DNA of 64,000 nucleotides, from positions 1 through 64,000 of the forward strand of contig JACVTC010000190.1 of the NCBI GenBank assembly GCA_016946835.1, in the 5' to 3' direction. The notes below the pieces were generated by a model that worked only from the letters and a program-made list of their open reading frames with translations, was not told the origin of the DNA and made no database searches. Positions 23,042 through 38,571 of this stretch are shown in pieces. The stretch is from Neocallimastix lanati (nom. inval.) (taxonomy: Eukaryota; Neocallimastigomycota; Neocallimastigomycetes; Neocallimastigales; Neocallimastigaceae). The number at the start of each line of letters is the position of its first letter. The first letter of the stretch is position 1. Both the position numbers and the translations under genes were made by a program.

Positions 23042-24019
23042 TGTAAGAAATAATAATTATTTATTAATAAATAATTAATATTTCTTAGTCTTTATAATTA
23101 TTGATAATAATTATAAATTTATTTAAATTATAATTAATTCATACAATGAGATATTATTATCAAATTTATTATAATTGTAATTATTCATACACTTAAATAA
23201 TATTAGAAAATTTATTTAAATAATTATTATATGTACACTTATTAATATTATTAATTTTATTTAGTTATTCATTTAATTATCAAGTTAATGTAAACATTAG
23301 TTTTATTTATTTTTTACATTGTACATTTGAAAGAACAATTAATAAGTTTCTCTATTTTTTATAATTCTGTATTCTAGTTAAAAGATAGTTTTATGTTAAT
23401 AAGTTTAGATTAGATTTTAAAAATAATATTTAGAAAAATAAAATAATTTAGATCATTCCGGTTATTATTGATTTTTCCTTTTATTTGATGATCTAGATTA
23501 AAATTTAGAAAATCGATATATTAAGGTTTTATCCAAATATAAAATAATATATTTGGTTTTTACTTAATATACACGATGATCGATATGAATAAGAATATCG
23601 ATCAAAAACTTATCTAGTCTTTTCTTCTAATCTTTTTCTAGATAAGATTTATTTAAGATTAGAAAACCCTTTTTATTTAACCTTATTTCCATAAAACAAT
23701 ATAAATAAGGCTCTTGATTTCCCTTTAAGAAATCAAGAGTTATTATTATAAAAAATATAGTTATAATAATAACAATTTTATATTTTAATCTTTAATAAAT
23801 TAATAAAATATTTTATTCAAGAAAAATATTTTTTAAACCAAATTTATCCAAATATTCCTTCTTTTACTTTTGTGTTATTATTATAATTAATTTTATAATA
23901 AACTCAACAAAGGTATAATTTTATTTTATTTTTATTTTATTTTCTTCAACGTAATGAATTAGTCGTTAAGTTGAAGTTAATAATCATATTAAGTAATAGC
24001 ACTTAGTATGATTATTACA
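23042..24019 (+). mobile_element. Solo LTR, 978 bp, with TSD GGTAG
   Basis: It begins TGTAAGAAAT and ends ATTATTACA (TG...CA with inverted TGTAA/TTACA). The five bases before it (23037-23041) and after it (24020-24024) are both GGTAG. A TATAAATAAGG box at about 23699-23709 is followed directly by a perfect 11-bp hairpin, CTCTTGATTTC...GAAATCAAGAG, so transcription would run on the plus strand. No internal domain is attached, as expected after LTR-LTR recombination. The superfamily cannot be fixed from the LTR alone; gypsy is likely. Confidence 0.75.
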
Positions 24020-24179
24020 GGTAGTCGTGGTGACTCTAGCTGAGGTTAATTTCAACTGGCTGAATTTTGTTCAAGAGAATTTCCTGAGGGTTGAGAGCAT
24101 CCTAATACAATGGGAATATTATTTTTTGGTTTAGTAAGTAGTTCTTGTTATCCTTTATTATGTGATTTCTTTAAATGTG

Positions 24180-25380
24180 AATTAAGGGGGTGAGTGATGG
24201 CTGCAAACCCTGAAATGAATCTTCTGTAATAATTTGCTAAATAAGAAGGATTGGTGTTGTTTAAAATTTGTTGGAGTAGGCCATTTTAAGATCAAAGATA
24301 CTTTTTTATTATCCGTAAAAAATGCCATCAGAGGAGATTCTATGGTCAATAAAGTTGAAGAAAAGTACACAGAATTAGCATTTTTCTAGTTTTGCAAATA
24401 AACCAGGTTTTCTGAGTCTTAGAAGTGCTTCGAAAAGGTACTTGACGTAAGTGTATAAGTCAGAAGAGAATATAATAATATCATTGATATAGCAATAAGC
24501 GAAGTTTCCAAGGATATCTTTTAAAACATCGTTGATGAAGTGTTAAAAAACGGCTGGAGCATTCTTTAAACCGAAAGGCATTACAAAATATTCAAAATGT
24601 CCATATTTGTACGTGAATTCTGTTTTATACACGTCATCTTCTTTAATTCTGACAAGGCTATAGGCGGAGCGAAGATCAAATTTAATGAATATTTTCCCTT
24701 CAATTAAGTGTTCTAACATTTCGTTAATCAAAGGAAATGTATAAGAATTGCTGATTGTGATGTCTTTTAGATGACGATAGTTAACGGCTATTCGGAGTTC
24801 ACCATTCTTTTTTGAACAAAAAAAAAAAGAATACCATCAGGAGACTTTGATTTTCTAATGAATGCTTTTGCTAAGTTTTCATCAATGTATTTTTTGAAAA
24901 TTATAGATTCTTTCTCTGTCAAGTGGTAGATTGATCCGTAAAGAAGTTGAGTACAGGGAGTTGATTGATTTCGCGGTCTTAAAGTCTACGTTGTGGTAAT
25001 TCATTAGGATATATTTCATTGAAGACGTCTTTGAAAGGAATGAGTTTGACAGGTTAAAAATTTTAAATATTAAAATTAGTTTCTTTATTAAGTTTTGTTT
25101 GTTTAGCGGAATAAAAGAATTAAAGGAACAAGGTAAAATTAAACAGTTAGAGATTCAAAGATATGATTGAAATATGAGCTCTTTAGTATAATAATTAATG
25201 GTTAGGTTATGAATGAATGTGCCTAATAGAGTGCAGTAGGATGGGAGATCGAGTATATAAAATTTTGTTTTTTAGTTATGATTATTGTATGTGATTGAGA
25301 TTGGGTAGGTTTCACAAAAAATAGATTAATTACCTCTGATTTCAAATATATTTGTATGGAATATAGAAAACTGAACTTAA
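24180..25380 (-). mobile_element. Ty3/gypsy relic related to the whole chromodomain element
   Basis: The minus-strand RT text ([37 protein letters not shown]) is close to the corresponding region of the whole element at 31.9-38.3 kb. Upstream RT and the protease-side linker follow to about 25.38 kb. Only the middle of pol remains; broken many times. Confidence 0.75.
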
Positions 25381-25389
25381 TGACTGTTC

Positions 25390-26090
25390 CTAATTCCTAC
25401 TCTCTTCATTAGATTTCTCCACCCTGGATTTATTTTCATGATATCATCAAATACATATTACTGAAGATAGTACAGATCTTTCTAATTTTACTACAAAATT
25501 TGAAAATTTTGTATTCAGAGTTATGCCTAATAAAACGAAAAGAACACAATTAATTTCTCTCTGGTATGTGGCTGGAGCACCCGTTAAACCAAATTTTAAT
25601 AATATTTTATTATTAAAACGGACGTCTGTAAGGAAGAAATTGGTGATATTCTATTACATAAAGATGAAAATGACAGAATAAAATACCCAATACATTTCAT
25701 CAGAAGAACCTTAAATAAAGTATAATTAAATTATAGTATTACAGATCTCGAAGGGACAACGGATTATTATTGCGGAAGTGAATTTAAGTATTACATTTTA
25801 GGTAATAAATATGAAACATTATTATATAACAATCATAAGCCATTAATAAGATTATTATGTAGCAAAGACCTAATAATATGCGCCATCGAATGTGGCGCAT
25901 AACAATTAGTACTCTCAGAATTAAAGTATTAATTGAATACGGAAAAAGAAATTATTTAGCACACTCCATATCATAATTAAAATTAATGATAATAAATTTA
26001 ATATTAAATATAATAATAATTAAGGAAATAGTGAATTCATTGATTCTGATTTGCCAAAAAAAATAATGAAAAATATAATGATAAAATTAG
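25390..26090 (+). mobile_element. Ty3/gypsy relic, third family (RT end and RNase H)
   Basis: Plus-strand text includes FENFVFRVMP near 25500-25530 and RNase H-like strings around NYSITDLEG (about 25730-25750) and KYETLLYNNHKPL (about 25810-25845). It differs from the other gypsy families in the window. It is truncated, broken several times, and cut by the solo LTR at 26091. Confidence 0.65.
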
Positions 26091-26696
26091 TGTAAAGATT
26101 TAATAAATCTTTAATACATTAAATAGCTTAATTTTTCGTAAAATTAATTTATTTAATGTATATGAATTATTTTTTAATATAAATTTTATTAATTATTTTT
26201 TAAATTGAAAATATTTTTTAATTAGTTTAGTTAACTTAGTTTAGTTTTAAATAGTTAAATATTAATTTAAGAATAATCTTAAATAGTTAATATTTATAAA
26301 AATAGTTTTTCAATATTAAATATATAATTAAAATTATTATAAATATTAAAATAATAAATAAAATAAAGAGTTTAAAAAATTAATTTTAGTTTTAGTAAAT
26401 TAATAAATAATAAAAATTATTAAATTAAAAAATCTTTTGTTTATAAATAAATAGTTTTATATATATTATTAAATAACATCATATATTAATAATATAATAA
26501 GAAAAAATATAAATATATGTAATTTTTCTTAATTAAATCGATGTATTAGTTATTAACTATTTTACAGTTAATAACATAAGAGAAGTTTATAATTAATAAA
26601 AGAATTTATTAATAAAAGAAATTACTCTAATTCTATTTGTTTAAATTGTAGTGTTTTTTATTGTTATAATCTGTTTTTATTGACGGATTCATTACA
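26091..26696 (+). mobile_element. Solo LTR, 606 bp, with TSD ATTAG
   Basis: It runs from TGTAAAGATTT to GGATTCATTACA, flanked on both sides by ATTAG (26086-26090 and 26697-26701). A related but 3'-truncated sequence lies at about 55207-55735. Orientation is assigned from that similarity and is less certain than the boundaries. No internal domain attached. Confidence 0.7.
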
Positions 26697-26929
26697 ATTA
26701 GTAAGAATTTATAATATCGAAATGATATTGGAATTCGAAGTGATGAATAAAAATAATAGTAATTTCAAAAAATAACGACGTTCATAAAAATATAAATAAT
26801 AAAATACAAATTTAAATATTAAACTCCGTTTGAAAAAATCAATAAACTTTAAAAATATAATAAAATTCAACTATAAAACTATACCATAGTAGTAATTTAA
26901 GGTGGGATGAATGATATAAAAATGATCTA

Positions 26930-28940
26930 AAAATGAAAAGATCTCTTTTTAAATTTGGAATGTCTTCCAAGACCCATTTATTAAAAGTAAAGAAAGAAGA
27001 AAATTTGAAATCCAAAACAAAATTGAAACAGTGAAGTTTGACACAAAGAATGATATCAATATATTCATTGACAACTTGCCATATTCAATAGATGAGCTTG
27101 AGAAAATAGACAACGACCTTAGTACATGTACAAAATTCGTCATCCTAAATAGATGTTAACCTGAAAATTTAAGATGGATAAATGTATTCCAACATAAAAG
27201 TTGAAAATCATGCTGCTCAAATGTCAAGGAATCATTCCTAATATTATTTTATCTAATTTAAAAGAAAAAAAATTCATTCAGTAAACAATAATAATATTCT
27301 TTTCAACGTTGAAACAAAAAATAACAAGAACAATCAAAAAAAATAGATCAAAAAGTAAAAGAAAAAGCAAACAACTAATTTGTATGAATTCAAAACTAAA
27401 AATCAAAAGAATATTATGTCATTTTGATTTGAGTATATATAACTAAGTAATAAATTAATCAAAACATATATTTGAACTACTTTACGTGAACTTGATTTGT
27501 CCTCTTCCTGAATCACTTTATGGTAATAAATATCTATTTACAATCCTTGATGACTATTCACGCTATGAATAGACCCTGCTTTTAAAATCCAAAAGTTATA
27601 CATATAATTCATATTATAGTTGGTTCATAAGTATTTAAAATAAGTATAATACTATAACAGAATTAATAATTACAATTATTTTATTATTTTAATATTTAGT
27701 ATTATTTTTCAATAAAGTTTAAAAACAAATAATTAAATTTAAAAAATATTATTTCTGGTATAGTTGTTAGTAACTAATACCATGAATCAAACTACTTAGG
27801 GTTCGATTCACATTTATTATTATTTTATAGTTTTATTCTAAAAAATATCTAGAAGATTCTTTATAGTTCAAGAAATTACTAGAATTTCTTGATAATTCTT
27901 GTGTTTAATTAATTAAAATTTATTCTATTAAATTCTTAATTCTATTATTGTTTTCTATTTTTTCTAAATTTTTCGATTTTTAAGAACTTTTTAGAAACTT
28001 TTATTTTTATTTTTTAATAACTTTAACTTTTGAAAAAAATATAAATATGAGTAAAATTCTTATTAACAAATATTCTTTTCTTTGTGTTTTTTATTTTAAT
28101 TTTGTTTAGTTAATAAAACTTAATTTTTTAATAAAACTTTTTTTAATATTAATACTATATCAACCCTTGCGGCTTATAGTATTATAATAAATATAATTAA
28201 TAAAATAATTATAATAAAAGAAAAAAAATAAATAAAAAAATAAAATAATTTTTGTTTTTTTGAGTGTTATTATATTTATTATAATATTTTGTTATAAATA
28301 CTAGAATTAAATATATTCGAACCGATAAAGGTTGTAATAATAATTTTAATTAATTCTTCAAATATTACAGTATTAAACATCAACTAACTGTACCATATAA
28401 TCCACAACAAAATAGAAGGGTGGAACGCTTCAATGGCACCTTAATTAATTCCACCAAAATTATGCTGAATAACTCTAAACTTAGTTATCAATTTTGGGAA
28501 AATGATACATCTACGACTAATTATATCAATAATCGTATTTAACACAAAAGTATAAATTTGAAAATTCCAAATGAAATAATAAATAAAACAAAGGCCAACT
28601 ACTCAAATATTAAAGTACTTAGATACAAAGCTTATTTTTTTATTTCTAAAGTCTCTAGATCTAAATTCGATAACAATACTAAACAAAGGATATTCTTAGG
28701 ATACTCTGTTACCCATTGGCTTATAAAATTTTAGATATTACTATTAATAAATTAATCCTATCTAAATCAGTTTACTTTTTCGAATACAATCCTGGAAACT
28801 GTTATCTTAAAGAATGCTCACTTGAAATCTCCAATTTTATTCCGGATCACGAAATCAGGGGAGATAATACATATTACAATAAAAATACATATGATACCAA
28901 TATATATAAAATTAATCATAGTATTCAACAAAGATAAAAT
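26930..28940 (+). mobile_element. Ty1/copia relic (gag, integrase), split by an LTR-like insertion
   Basis: A gag core near 27040-27180 (INIFIDNLPYSIDELEKIDND) aligns with the whole copia. Integrase pieces occur at about 27470-27635 (FTILDDYSRY) and resume at about 28306 (YIRTDKG; PYNPQQNRRVERFNG), with the post-integrase block to about 28940. The two integrase pieces are separated by an insertion of about 670 bp. Broken many times; RT and RNase H absent. Confidence 0.75.
27640..28305 (+). mobile_element. Solo gypsy-LTR-like insertion with tRNA-like module
   Basis: It is inserted between ...AATACT and a second ATACT in the copia relic. The ends are an inverted ATAACA/TGTTAT rather than classical TG...CA. 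At about 27755-27812 it carries GGTATAGTTGTTAGTAACTA ... TAGGGTTCGATTCACA, clearly related to the tRNA-like module in the LTRs of the whole gypsy element. An ATATAAATATGAGT box near 28040 corresponds to the TATA box of that LTR. I read it as a diverged solo LTR of a related family. Confidence 0.5.
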
Positions 28941-28989
28941 AAAATTAATTATACAACTTACTTCAATAATATTTACCAATTTAATATTA

Positions 28990-30110
28990 TTAGTATTTTA
29001 ACTGCCATGTCTATCTCTAAAACCTAATTTATTAATGATTGGAATTGGTTTGATATCTATGTCAAAATCATAGGATTTTAAGATTTCATTAATCTTGAAC
29101 CTAATATTTAATGCTACTTCTGAATCATTATATTTTTATTGTATATCTTCTTCATCTTTAATTTCCACTACTAATGGTTGTTCATCCTTTATTACATTTT
29201 TAATTTTTTTTTCGTCAATATCTTTAAATTTTTTTTCTTCTATTAATAAAACATCATAAGATTAATATTTAAAATTTTGAAAGAAATTGCTTTCAATTTT
29301 AACTTTTTTTTATTAATACTTTCTACTGTATCACTATCTGGAATTATAGAAAATTCAGTGTTACTATTAATTTTATCTATTTGATGATCTTCATTAATCA
29401 CTTGTAACCATTTAATTTGAATAATTTCTTCTTTTTCTGTTCTTAAAGATTTAGTATTAATAGTTAATGAAGTTCACTTTTTATTAATGAGGAATGTCTT
29501 ATAATAAGAGGATTATTTATCATCATCAGTGCTGGTGACAATGCAAGGGATAGATGCTGTTAATCATTTGATATTGATGTTTTCATTAAAGATTCTGAAT
29601 TAATTTATTGCAAAATTAACTTGTTAATTACTTGTTCTTTCTCTTCTTCGTCCGATGCTGATATTTGAGAAAGTACACTCGTAATACTCGCATTAATATT
29701 GTTTGTATTATTGTCTTTATACAATATATTATTATAGTCTTTGGTAGTACTACTACTAGAACTGTTACTAGCATTGTTATTGCTATTATTGTTATTTTTA
29801 ACATCATTATTTTAGCTAATTATATTTTGGCTTGTAATAGCACTAGATAATTTATTTTCTCTTTCTTTATTTCCAGATCCATCATCAGAATTATTTGGGA
29901 ATTTTATAGTTACATAAAATGATTTACATTTCTTCTAAGTTTTCTCTCTTGTCTTCTTCATTTTATATATATATTTTCTATTTGATTTTATGGTTTTTTG
30001 TGAATTATTAACTTATGGATGACCATTTGGATAATTTTGATCTTATAATTGTTGTGATCGTAATGGCTTTGGCGCATTTGATTATTATATATTTGATTTG
30101 TTTTGTTAAT
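28990..30110 (-). pseudogene. Decayed protein-coding sequence of unknown function
   Basis: The minus strand has long low-complexity but clearly coding text: KCKSFYVTIKFPNNSDDGSG near 29880-29935, an Asn/Ser-rich linker, SVLSQISASDEEEKEQVINK near 29625-29690, and EEIIQIKWLQVINEDHQID near 29385-29440. Frame changes and stops interrupt it. It matches none of the transposon families in the window. I do not recognise the protein; the composition (disordered linkers, charged helices) would fit a nuclear or regulatory host protein. Confidence 0.45.
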
Positions 30111-30119
30111 GAATTTAAA

Positions 30120-30548
30120 TAGATATTATTAATTAAAGTTTAGTAATATAATATAATTATAAAATTTAATGATTAAAGCTTATTGGTTTTATTTTATCTG
30201 TAAAATTTTAATTAATATTATTATTATTGATAAATTGATTCAGGATAAAAAAGAAAATGTATATTATTAATTTTAATTGGTAAATCAAATATTATTTATT
30301 AAAGTTTGATAATATAATGAAATAGACATTATTATGAATTAAAGTTTGAAAATGTGATGAAATAATTTGGGTCAAAACTATTTATTGCAATTAAGTACTG
30401 TAATACGAAACGTTTTATTTAATAACTTATTGAAATTATTTAATTTATTAATAATTTTGTTTTAATAAAAATTTTATTATTACAGTAATTTTATTAATTT
30501 TTTTTCTTTATTCATTGATTTATTTCATAATTTCATTTTAATATATTT
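30120..30548. other. AT-rich stretch, no gene seen
   Basis: Short repeated phrases (AAAGTTTGATAATATAATGA-like at about 30140, 30300 and 30340) suggest a small degenerate tandem repeat. No coding sequence. Confidence 0.45.
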
Positions 30549-30757
30549 TGTGAAAAGTATAAATCTCATTTTTTATTATATAAGAATAAAGAATAGTATA
30601 TATACATAATTTTATACTTTTTTATGTTATTTATAGTAAACATAATATGTGGCATTTTGTTACTATTGGTCAAATATCTTACACTAATATATTAAGTTAT
30701 ATAACATTACTCCTTTAATTAATATAACTATAAATCTTTATATTTTTGTTTCTAACA
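30549..30757 (-). mobile_element. Copia-superfamily LTR, 3' LTR position, old
   Basis: On the plus strand it ends GTTTCTAACA and is followed directly by TTCCCCCTCAAATC, which is a polypurine tract (GATTTGAGGGGGAA) when read on the minus strand. It is therefore the 3' LTR of a minus-strand element whose interior lies to the right. It is roughly 70-75% similar to the LTR at 38591-38801 and more distantly similar to the 236-bp LTRs at 40326 and 45134. The left boundary is approximate. Confidence 0.55.
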
Positions 30758-31066
30758 TTCCCCCTCAAATCTAACTTTGGGTGAAAGTTAGAGTTGAAGA
30801 GAAACATTGCAAATGTATTACTATATAAAATAATATTTTTAATAATAATACAAATAACATATTATAAAGTACATGAAAAAGACTTCTTTTATTTTTATTT
30901 GTAAAATTAAGAAATTACTTTTATATATTTTAAATTCTAACGTTTCCCCTTACTTTCAAATGGGATTGGAGTTATTTTTATATTATTACTATTATTTATT
31001 AATCTTTCTTTACTTAAATTATTATTATGTCTTTTTATCTTATTTTATTATTATTATTATTATTTT

Positions 31067-31785
31067 TTATTTATATGAATCACTTTCTGGGAAATAATTT
31101 ATTGTTTGATGATATAAAATATTCATAGAATCATACATAGATTGAAGGTAATTTGGTATATCAGCCTTACCCTTAGCTTCTAATAATTCAATATTTTTAA
31201 TAACTTCTTCACATAATAATTCATATTTATCCTTCTTTATTTTATAAGATTGTTCATGTTCCTTTAATATTGAGGTAGCACGTCTACATTCTTGAATGCC
31301 ATTAATTTTGGTACTTAATCTTTATTTTGTTTGGGCAATCATTTGAGTAGTAATGTCCATTTCAGTACGAACATTATTATAATTGTAAACAGAATCTTCG
31401 GCATCACGAATAGCTTTATTTAAGAAAGTTTTTAGCCATTCATGGAAGTTTTCTATAGCTGGTAAGTATAAATAATCAATATCTTTAGAATCTGAACTTA
31501 AAGAATAACTAACAAGATTTATCCTTTTTTTTTTTTTTTTTTATTTTTTTATAAAACAATTTCATCTCCTTTTAATTTTGCATCTTTAGATACAAAGGCA
31601 AATTGCTTTTGTTCGTTCATAGTAGTTTTCATACAATTAATCATCTTTTTAATATTGTCTTCGGTTGTTCGATATATTTCTTTAATCTATAGTTGTATCA
31701 ACCTTTGGATCAACAGTTTTAACTGGTTAGAAAAAGCCAAACAGAGCGTTAACTTGTTCTTTAAAAGCTTGATTAAAGCATGATG
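31067..31785 (-). pseudogene. BAR-domain-like protein, disrupted copy
   Basis: Minus-strand text reads as a BAR (banana-shaped membrane-binding coiled-coil) domain: NQAFKEQVNALFGFF, DNIKKMINCMKTTMNEQKQF, IENFHEWLKTFLNKAI, KINGIQECRRATSILKEHEQ, KYELLCEEVIKNIELLEAKG, then IPNYLQSMYDSMN and a stop at 31067. The LLEAKGKADIPNYLQS block is the typical last BAR helix. At least three disruptions are visible, and an A-run expansion sits in the middle. Proteins of this family shape membranes in endocytosis. It lies between an old copia-type LTR and the whole gypsy element; see findings for a possible cargo role. Confidence 0.55.
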
Positions 31786-31902
31786 AAATTAAATAAAAAA
31801 ATTTACAAAACTATAGCAATATAATTTATAATATTGTTTTATTGTTGATTATTACATTTATACTAATATAATTATTTTTTTTATATATATATTGATTATT
31901 AT

Positions 31903-32489
31903 TGTAACGAATATTGGAATATCCGTGTTTTAAAGAGTGTAACACAATAGGTAAGCACTTTTTGATTAATAAGTAATTTGGTTTTTTAAAATATAGTTTT
32001 ATTAATTAAGAAATTTAAAAATATTAATTATAAAGATTAATTATTGTAATATTTCGAATTACTTATTAATTAATTCAATAATTAATAAAAACACAATTTT
32101 TAGAATATTTTTTTTTTTTTTGGCTGCGAAATTCACTCCTATTTATAGTTTTTCAAAATTTAAATCCATAAAAATTTAAAACCATAAAATCATTAAAAAG
32201 TTTCATAAAAATTGATTGTTTTCGGTTAAAAAGAATCTAAAAGAAATAATGATAAAAGATAAATTAAAATAGAATTTCTATCTGATTTGTTTCTATTAAT
32301 TTCTAAGAGTTTCTTTTGTTAATTTTTACAGAAACAAATACAGAAATGAAGTATAAAAATTCTTTAAAATTTAAATGATATAAAATTTTAGTAAAGGTGT
32401 GAGTCGAACCCTAGTGGTTCAGGCTGAGGTCATAGTGACTAACCACTATGCCAGCATTCTAATTTCTAATTTTTTTAAGATTCGTTACA
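31903..32489 (-). repeat. 3' LTR of the gypsy element
   Basis: 587 bp, TG...CA with 10-bp inverted ends (TGTAACGAAT/ATTCGTTACA). It contains, in element sense, a tRNA-like module at about 32397-32456 and a CTATAAATAGGAG box near 32130-32145. It is indistinguishable by eye from the 5' LTR. Confidence 0.92.
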
Positions 32490-32808
32490 TGGTCCTCCTC
32501 TAGGATTCGGATGCCAGACGAATCTTTTGCTTTAAATCTAAACTATTTCTAATTCTAACTTTTATAATAATAAACTATAACTAAAATACTTATAGGAGTG
32601 ATAATTTAATTAATACATTGGATAATAAAAATTACATGAATTTTAAGTTTTAAAAATAAAGTATAAAAATAAAACTATCTAGAATAAATGTTTTTGAATA
32701 ATATAAAATAATTTTTAATTTTTTTTTTTTTTTTAAAATAATCATAAGTTAGAATGATTAATAGTACTTTGATGAAATAAAATTTATTTTTGATTAAATG
32801 ATTTATAT

Positions 32809-37044
<4,236 letters not shown>

Positions 37045-37196
37045 TTACTAATTATTAATTATTAATTATTAATTATTAATTATTATTAATTATTAAATAT
37101 TGATTATTACTATTAATTATTACTAATTATTGAATATTGATTATTAATTATTATTATTAATTATTAAATATTAATTATTAAATATTAATTATTACT

Positions 37197-37237
<41 letters not shown>

Positions 37238-37478
37238 TTATTATAATTATTGATTTTGATTGAATAATAAATATACAATATAATTAATTATTAGAAGAAG
37301 TAAATATTTAATTTCAATATAAATAATTTTAATTTCAAGGATGGTTATATGGATTATTGAAAATATTAATAATTTTAATATATAGTAAAATTCAAGGGTT
37401 CCGATTGAATTTATAAATTCATGCATGAATTTTGGTAGAAAAGTTTATAGTCTTGGTAAGTGGTTTCAAAAATAGTAG

Positions 37479-37720
37479 AAAATGGGATTCCTTAACGGGG
37501 TTCCAAAAAGAGTAATAGAGAATGGGATTCCTTAACGGGGTTCCAAAAAAGAATAGTAGTAAATGGGATTCCTTAACGGGGTTCCAAAAATAGTAGTAGA
37601 AAATGGGATTCCTTAACGGGGTTCCAAAAATAGTAGTAGAAAATGGGATTCCTTAACGGGGTTCCAAAAATAGTAGTAGAAAATGGGATTCCTTAACGGG
37701 GTTCCAAAAAGAGTAAAAGT
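37479..37720 (-). repeat. 40-bp minisatellite in gypsy leader, 6 copies
   Basis: Six units of about 40 bp with the invariant core GGGATTCCTTAACGGGGTTC begin at about 37483, 37524, 37564, 37604, 37644 and 37684. Several units are identical. The array lies between the 5' LTR and gag, so it would be in the untranslated leader of the element RNA. GGGATTCC and GGGGTTCC can pair imperfectly with their complements. Confidence 0.9.
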
Positions 37721-37746
37721 GCAAAGGTATTGTGCTTAGTTTAGTG

Positions 37747-37756
37747 GTGTTTTTAT
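37747..37756 (-). promoter_or_regulatory. Candidate primer-binding site of the gypsy element (possible self-priming)
   Basis: Directly inside the 5' LTR, in element sense, the sequence is ATAAAAACAC. It does not start with TGG as a tRNA 3'-end primer site would. Its exact complement GTGTTTTTAT occurs in the LTR itself (37939-37948 on the plus strand reads ATAAAAACAC), roughly 50 bases downstream of the TATA box. That is the arrangement expected for Tf1/sushi-type self-priming. Confidence 0.4.
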
Positions 37757-38343
37757 TGTAACGAATATTGGAATATCCGTGTTTTAAAGAGTGTAACACA
37801 ATAGGTAAGCACTTTTTGATTAATAAGTAATTTGGTTTTTTAAAATATAGTTTTATTAATTAAGAAATTTAAAAATATTAATTATAAAGATTAATTATTG
37901 TAATATTTCGAATTACTTATTAATTAATTCAATAATTAATAAAAACACAATTTTTAGAATATTTTTTTTTTTTTTGGCTGCGAAATTCACTCCTATTTAT
38001 AGTTTTTCAAAATTTAAATCCATAAAAATTTAAAACCATAAAATCATTAAAAAGTTTCATAAAAATTGATTGTTTTCGGTTAAAAAGAATCTAAAAGAAA
38101 TAATGATAAAAGATAAATTAAAATAGAATTTCTATCTGATTTGTTTCTATTAATTTCTAAGAGTTTCTTTTGTTAATTTTTACAGAAACAAATACAGAAA
38201 TGAAGTATAAAAATTCTTTAAAATTTAAATGATATAAAATTTTAGTAAAGGTGTGAGTCGAACCCTAGTGGTTCAGGCTGAGGTCATAGTGACTAACCAC
38301 TATGCCAGCATTCTAATTTCTAATTTTTTTAAGATTCGTTACA
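37757..38343 (-). repeat. 5' LTR of the gypsy element
   Basis: 587 bp and by eye identical to the 3' LTR. In element sense it opens with TGTAACGAATC, then a tRNA-like module (about 38251-38310), a TATA box CTATAAATAGGAG (about 37985-38000), and a putative R region with a long A run. It is followed by the target duplication ATTAT. Confidence 0.92.
38251..38310 (-). other. tRNA-like A-box/B-box module inside the gypsy LTR
   Basis: In element sense: GCTGGCATAGTGGTTAGTC ... CTGAACCACTAGGGTTCGACTC. TGGCATAGTGG fits the polymerase III A box (TRGYNNARNNG) and GGTTCGACTC is close to the B box (GGTTCGANNCC), at tRNA-like spacing. The same module is in the other LTR (about 32397-32456) and, diverged, at 27755-27812. 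It is too irregular to fold as an intact tRNA. Confidence 0.6.
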
Positions 38344-38348
38344 ATTAT

Positions 38349-38571
38349 TAATAAATACTTCTATAATATAAATTATACTTATCTTTTCAAGCTTATATTA
38401 ATCATAATTTGTAATTTTAATATATTTATTTATATAGATTTGATTGAAATAAATAAAATGTTTTATTAAAATAATTAATATTATAATAATGTAAAATAAT
38501 TTAAAATTAGATAGTTATATATATCTTTATATTTAATTTTATTATATTGGATACTTAACTTTCATGTCTTT
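38349..38571. other. AT-rich interval between gypsy TSD and copia-type primer site
   Basis: No coding sequence is seen. It would be part of the leader of the old minus-strand copia-type element if the LTRs at 30.5 and 38.6 kb belong together. Confidence 0.4.

Larger units (their letters stand above)
21208..24170 (-). mobile_element. Ty3/gypsy relic, family A, interrupted by a solo LTR
   Basis: The minus strand shows RT ([15 protein letters not shown] near 22640-22700; SKCEFHKQE near 22370-22400), then RNase H and the start of the integrase linker down to about 21.21 kb. The element resumes to the right of the solo LTR at 23042-24019, because the bases on either side of that LTR are duplicated (GGTAG). 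It is broken many times; there is no gag and no own LTR recognised. Same family as 14.98-16.33 kb. Confidence 0.75.

Noticed and set aside
27640-28305. A SINE insertion, because of the A-box/B-box-like sequence
   Set aside because: The tRNA-like part is internal, not at one end, there is no poly-A end, and the rest resembles gypsy LTR sequence including the TATA region.
38251-38310. A functional tRNA gene
   Set aside because: A and B boxes are present but acceptor and anticodon stems cannot be paired, and the module is part of an LTR present in two copies.
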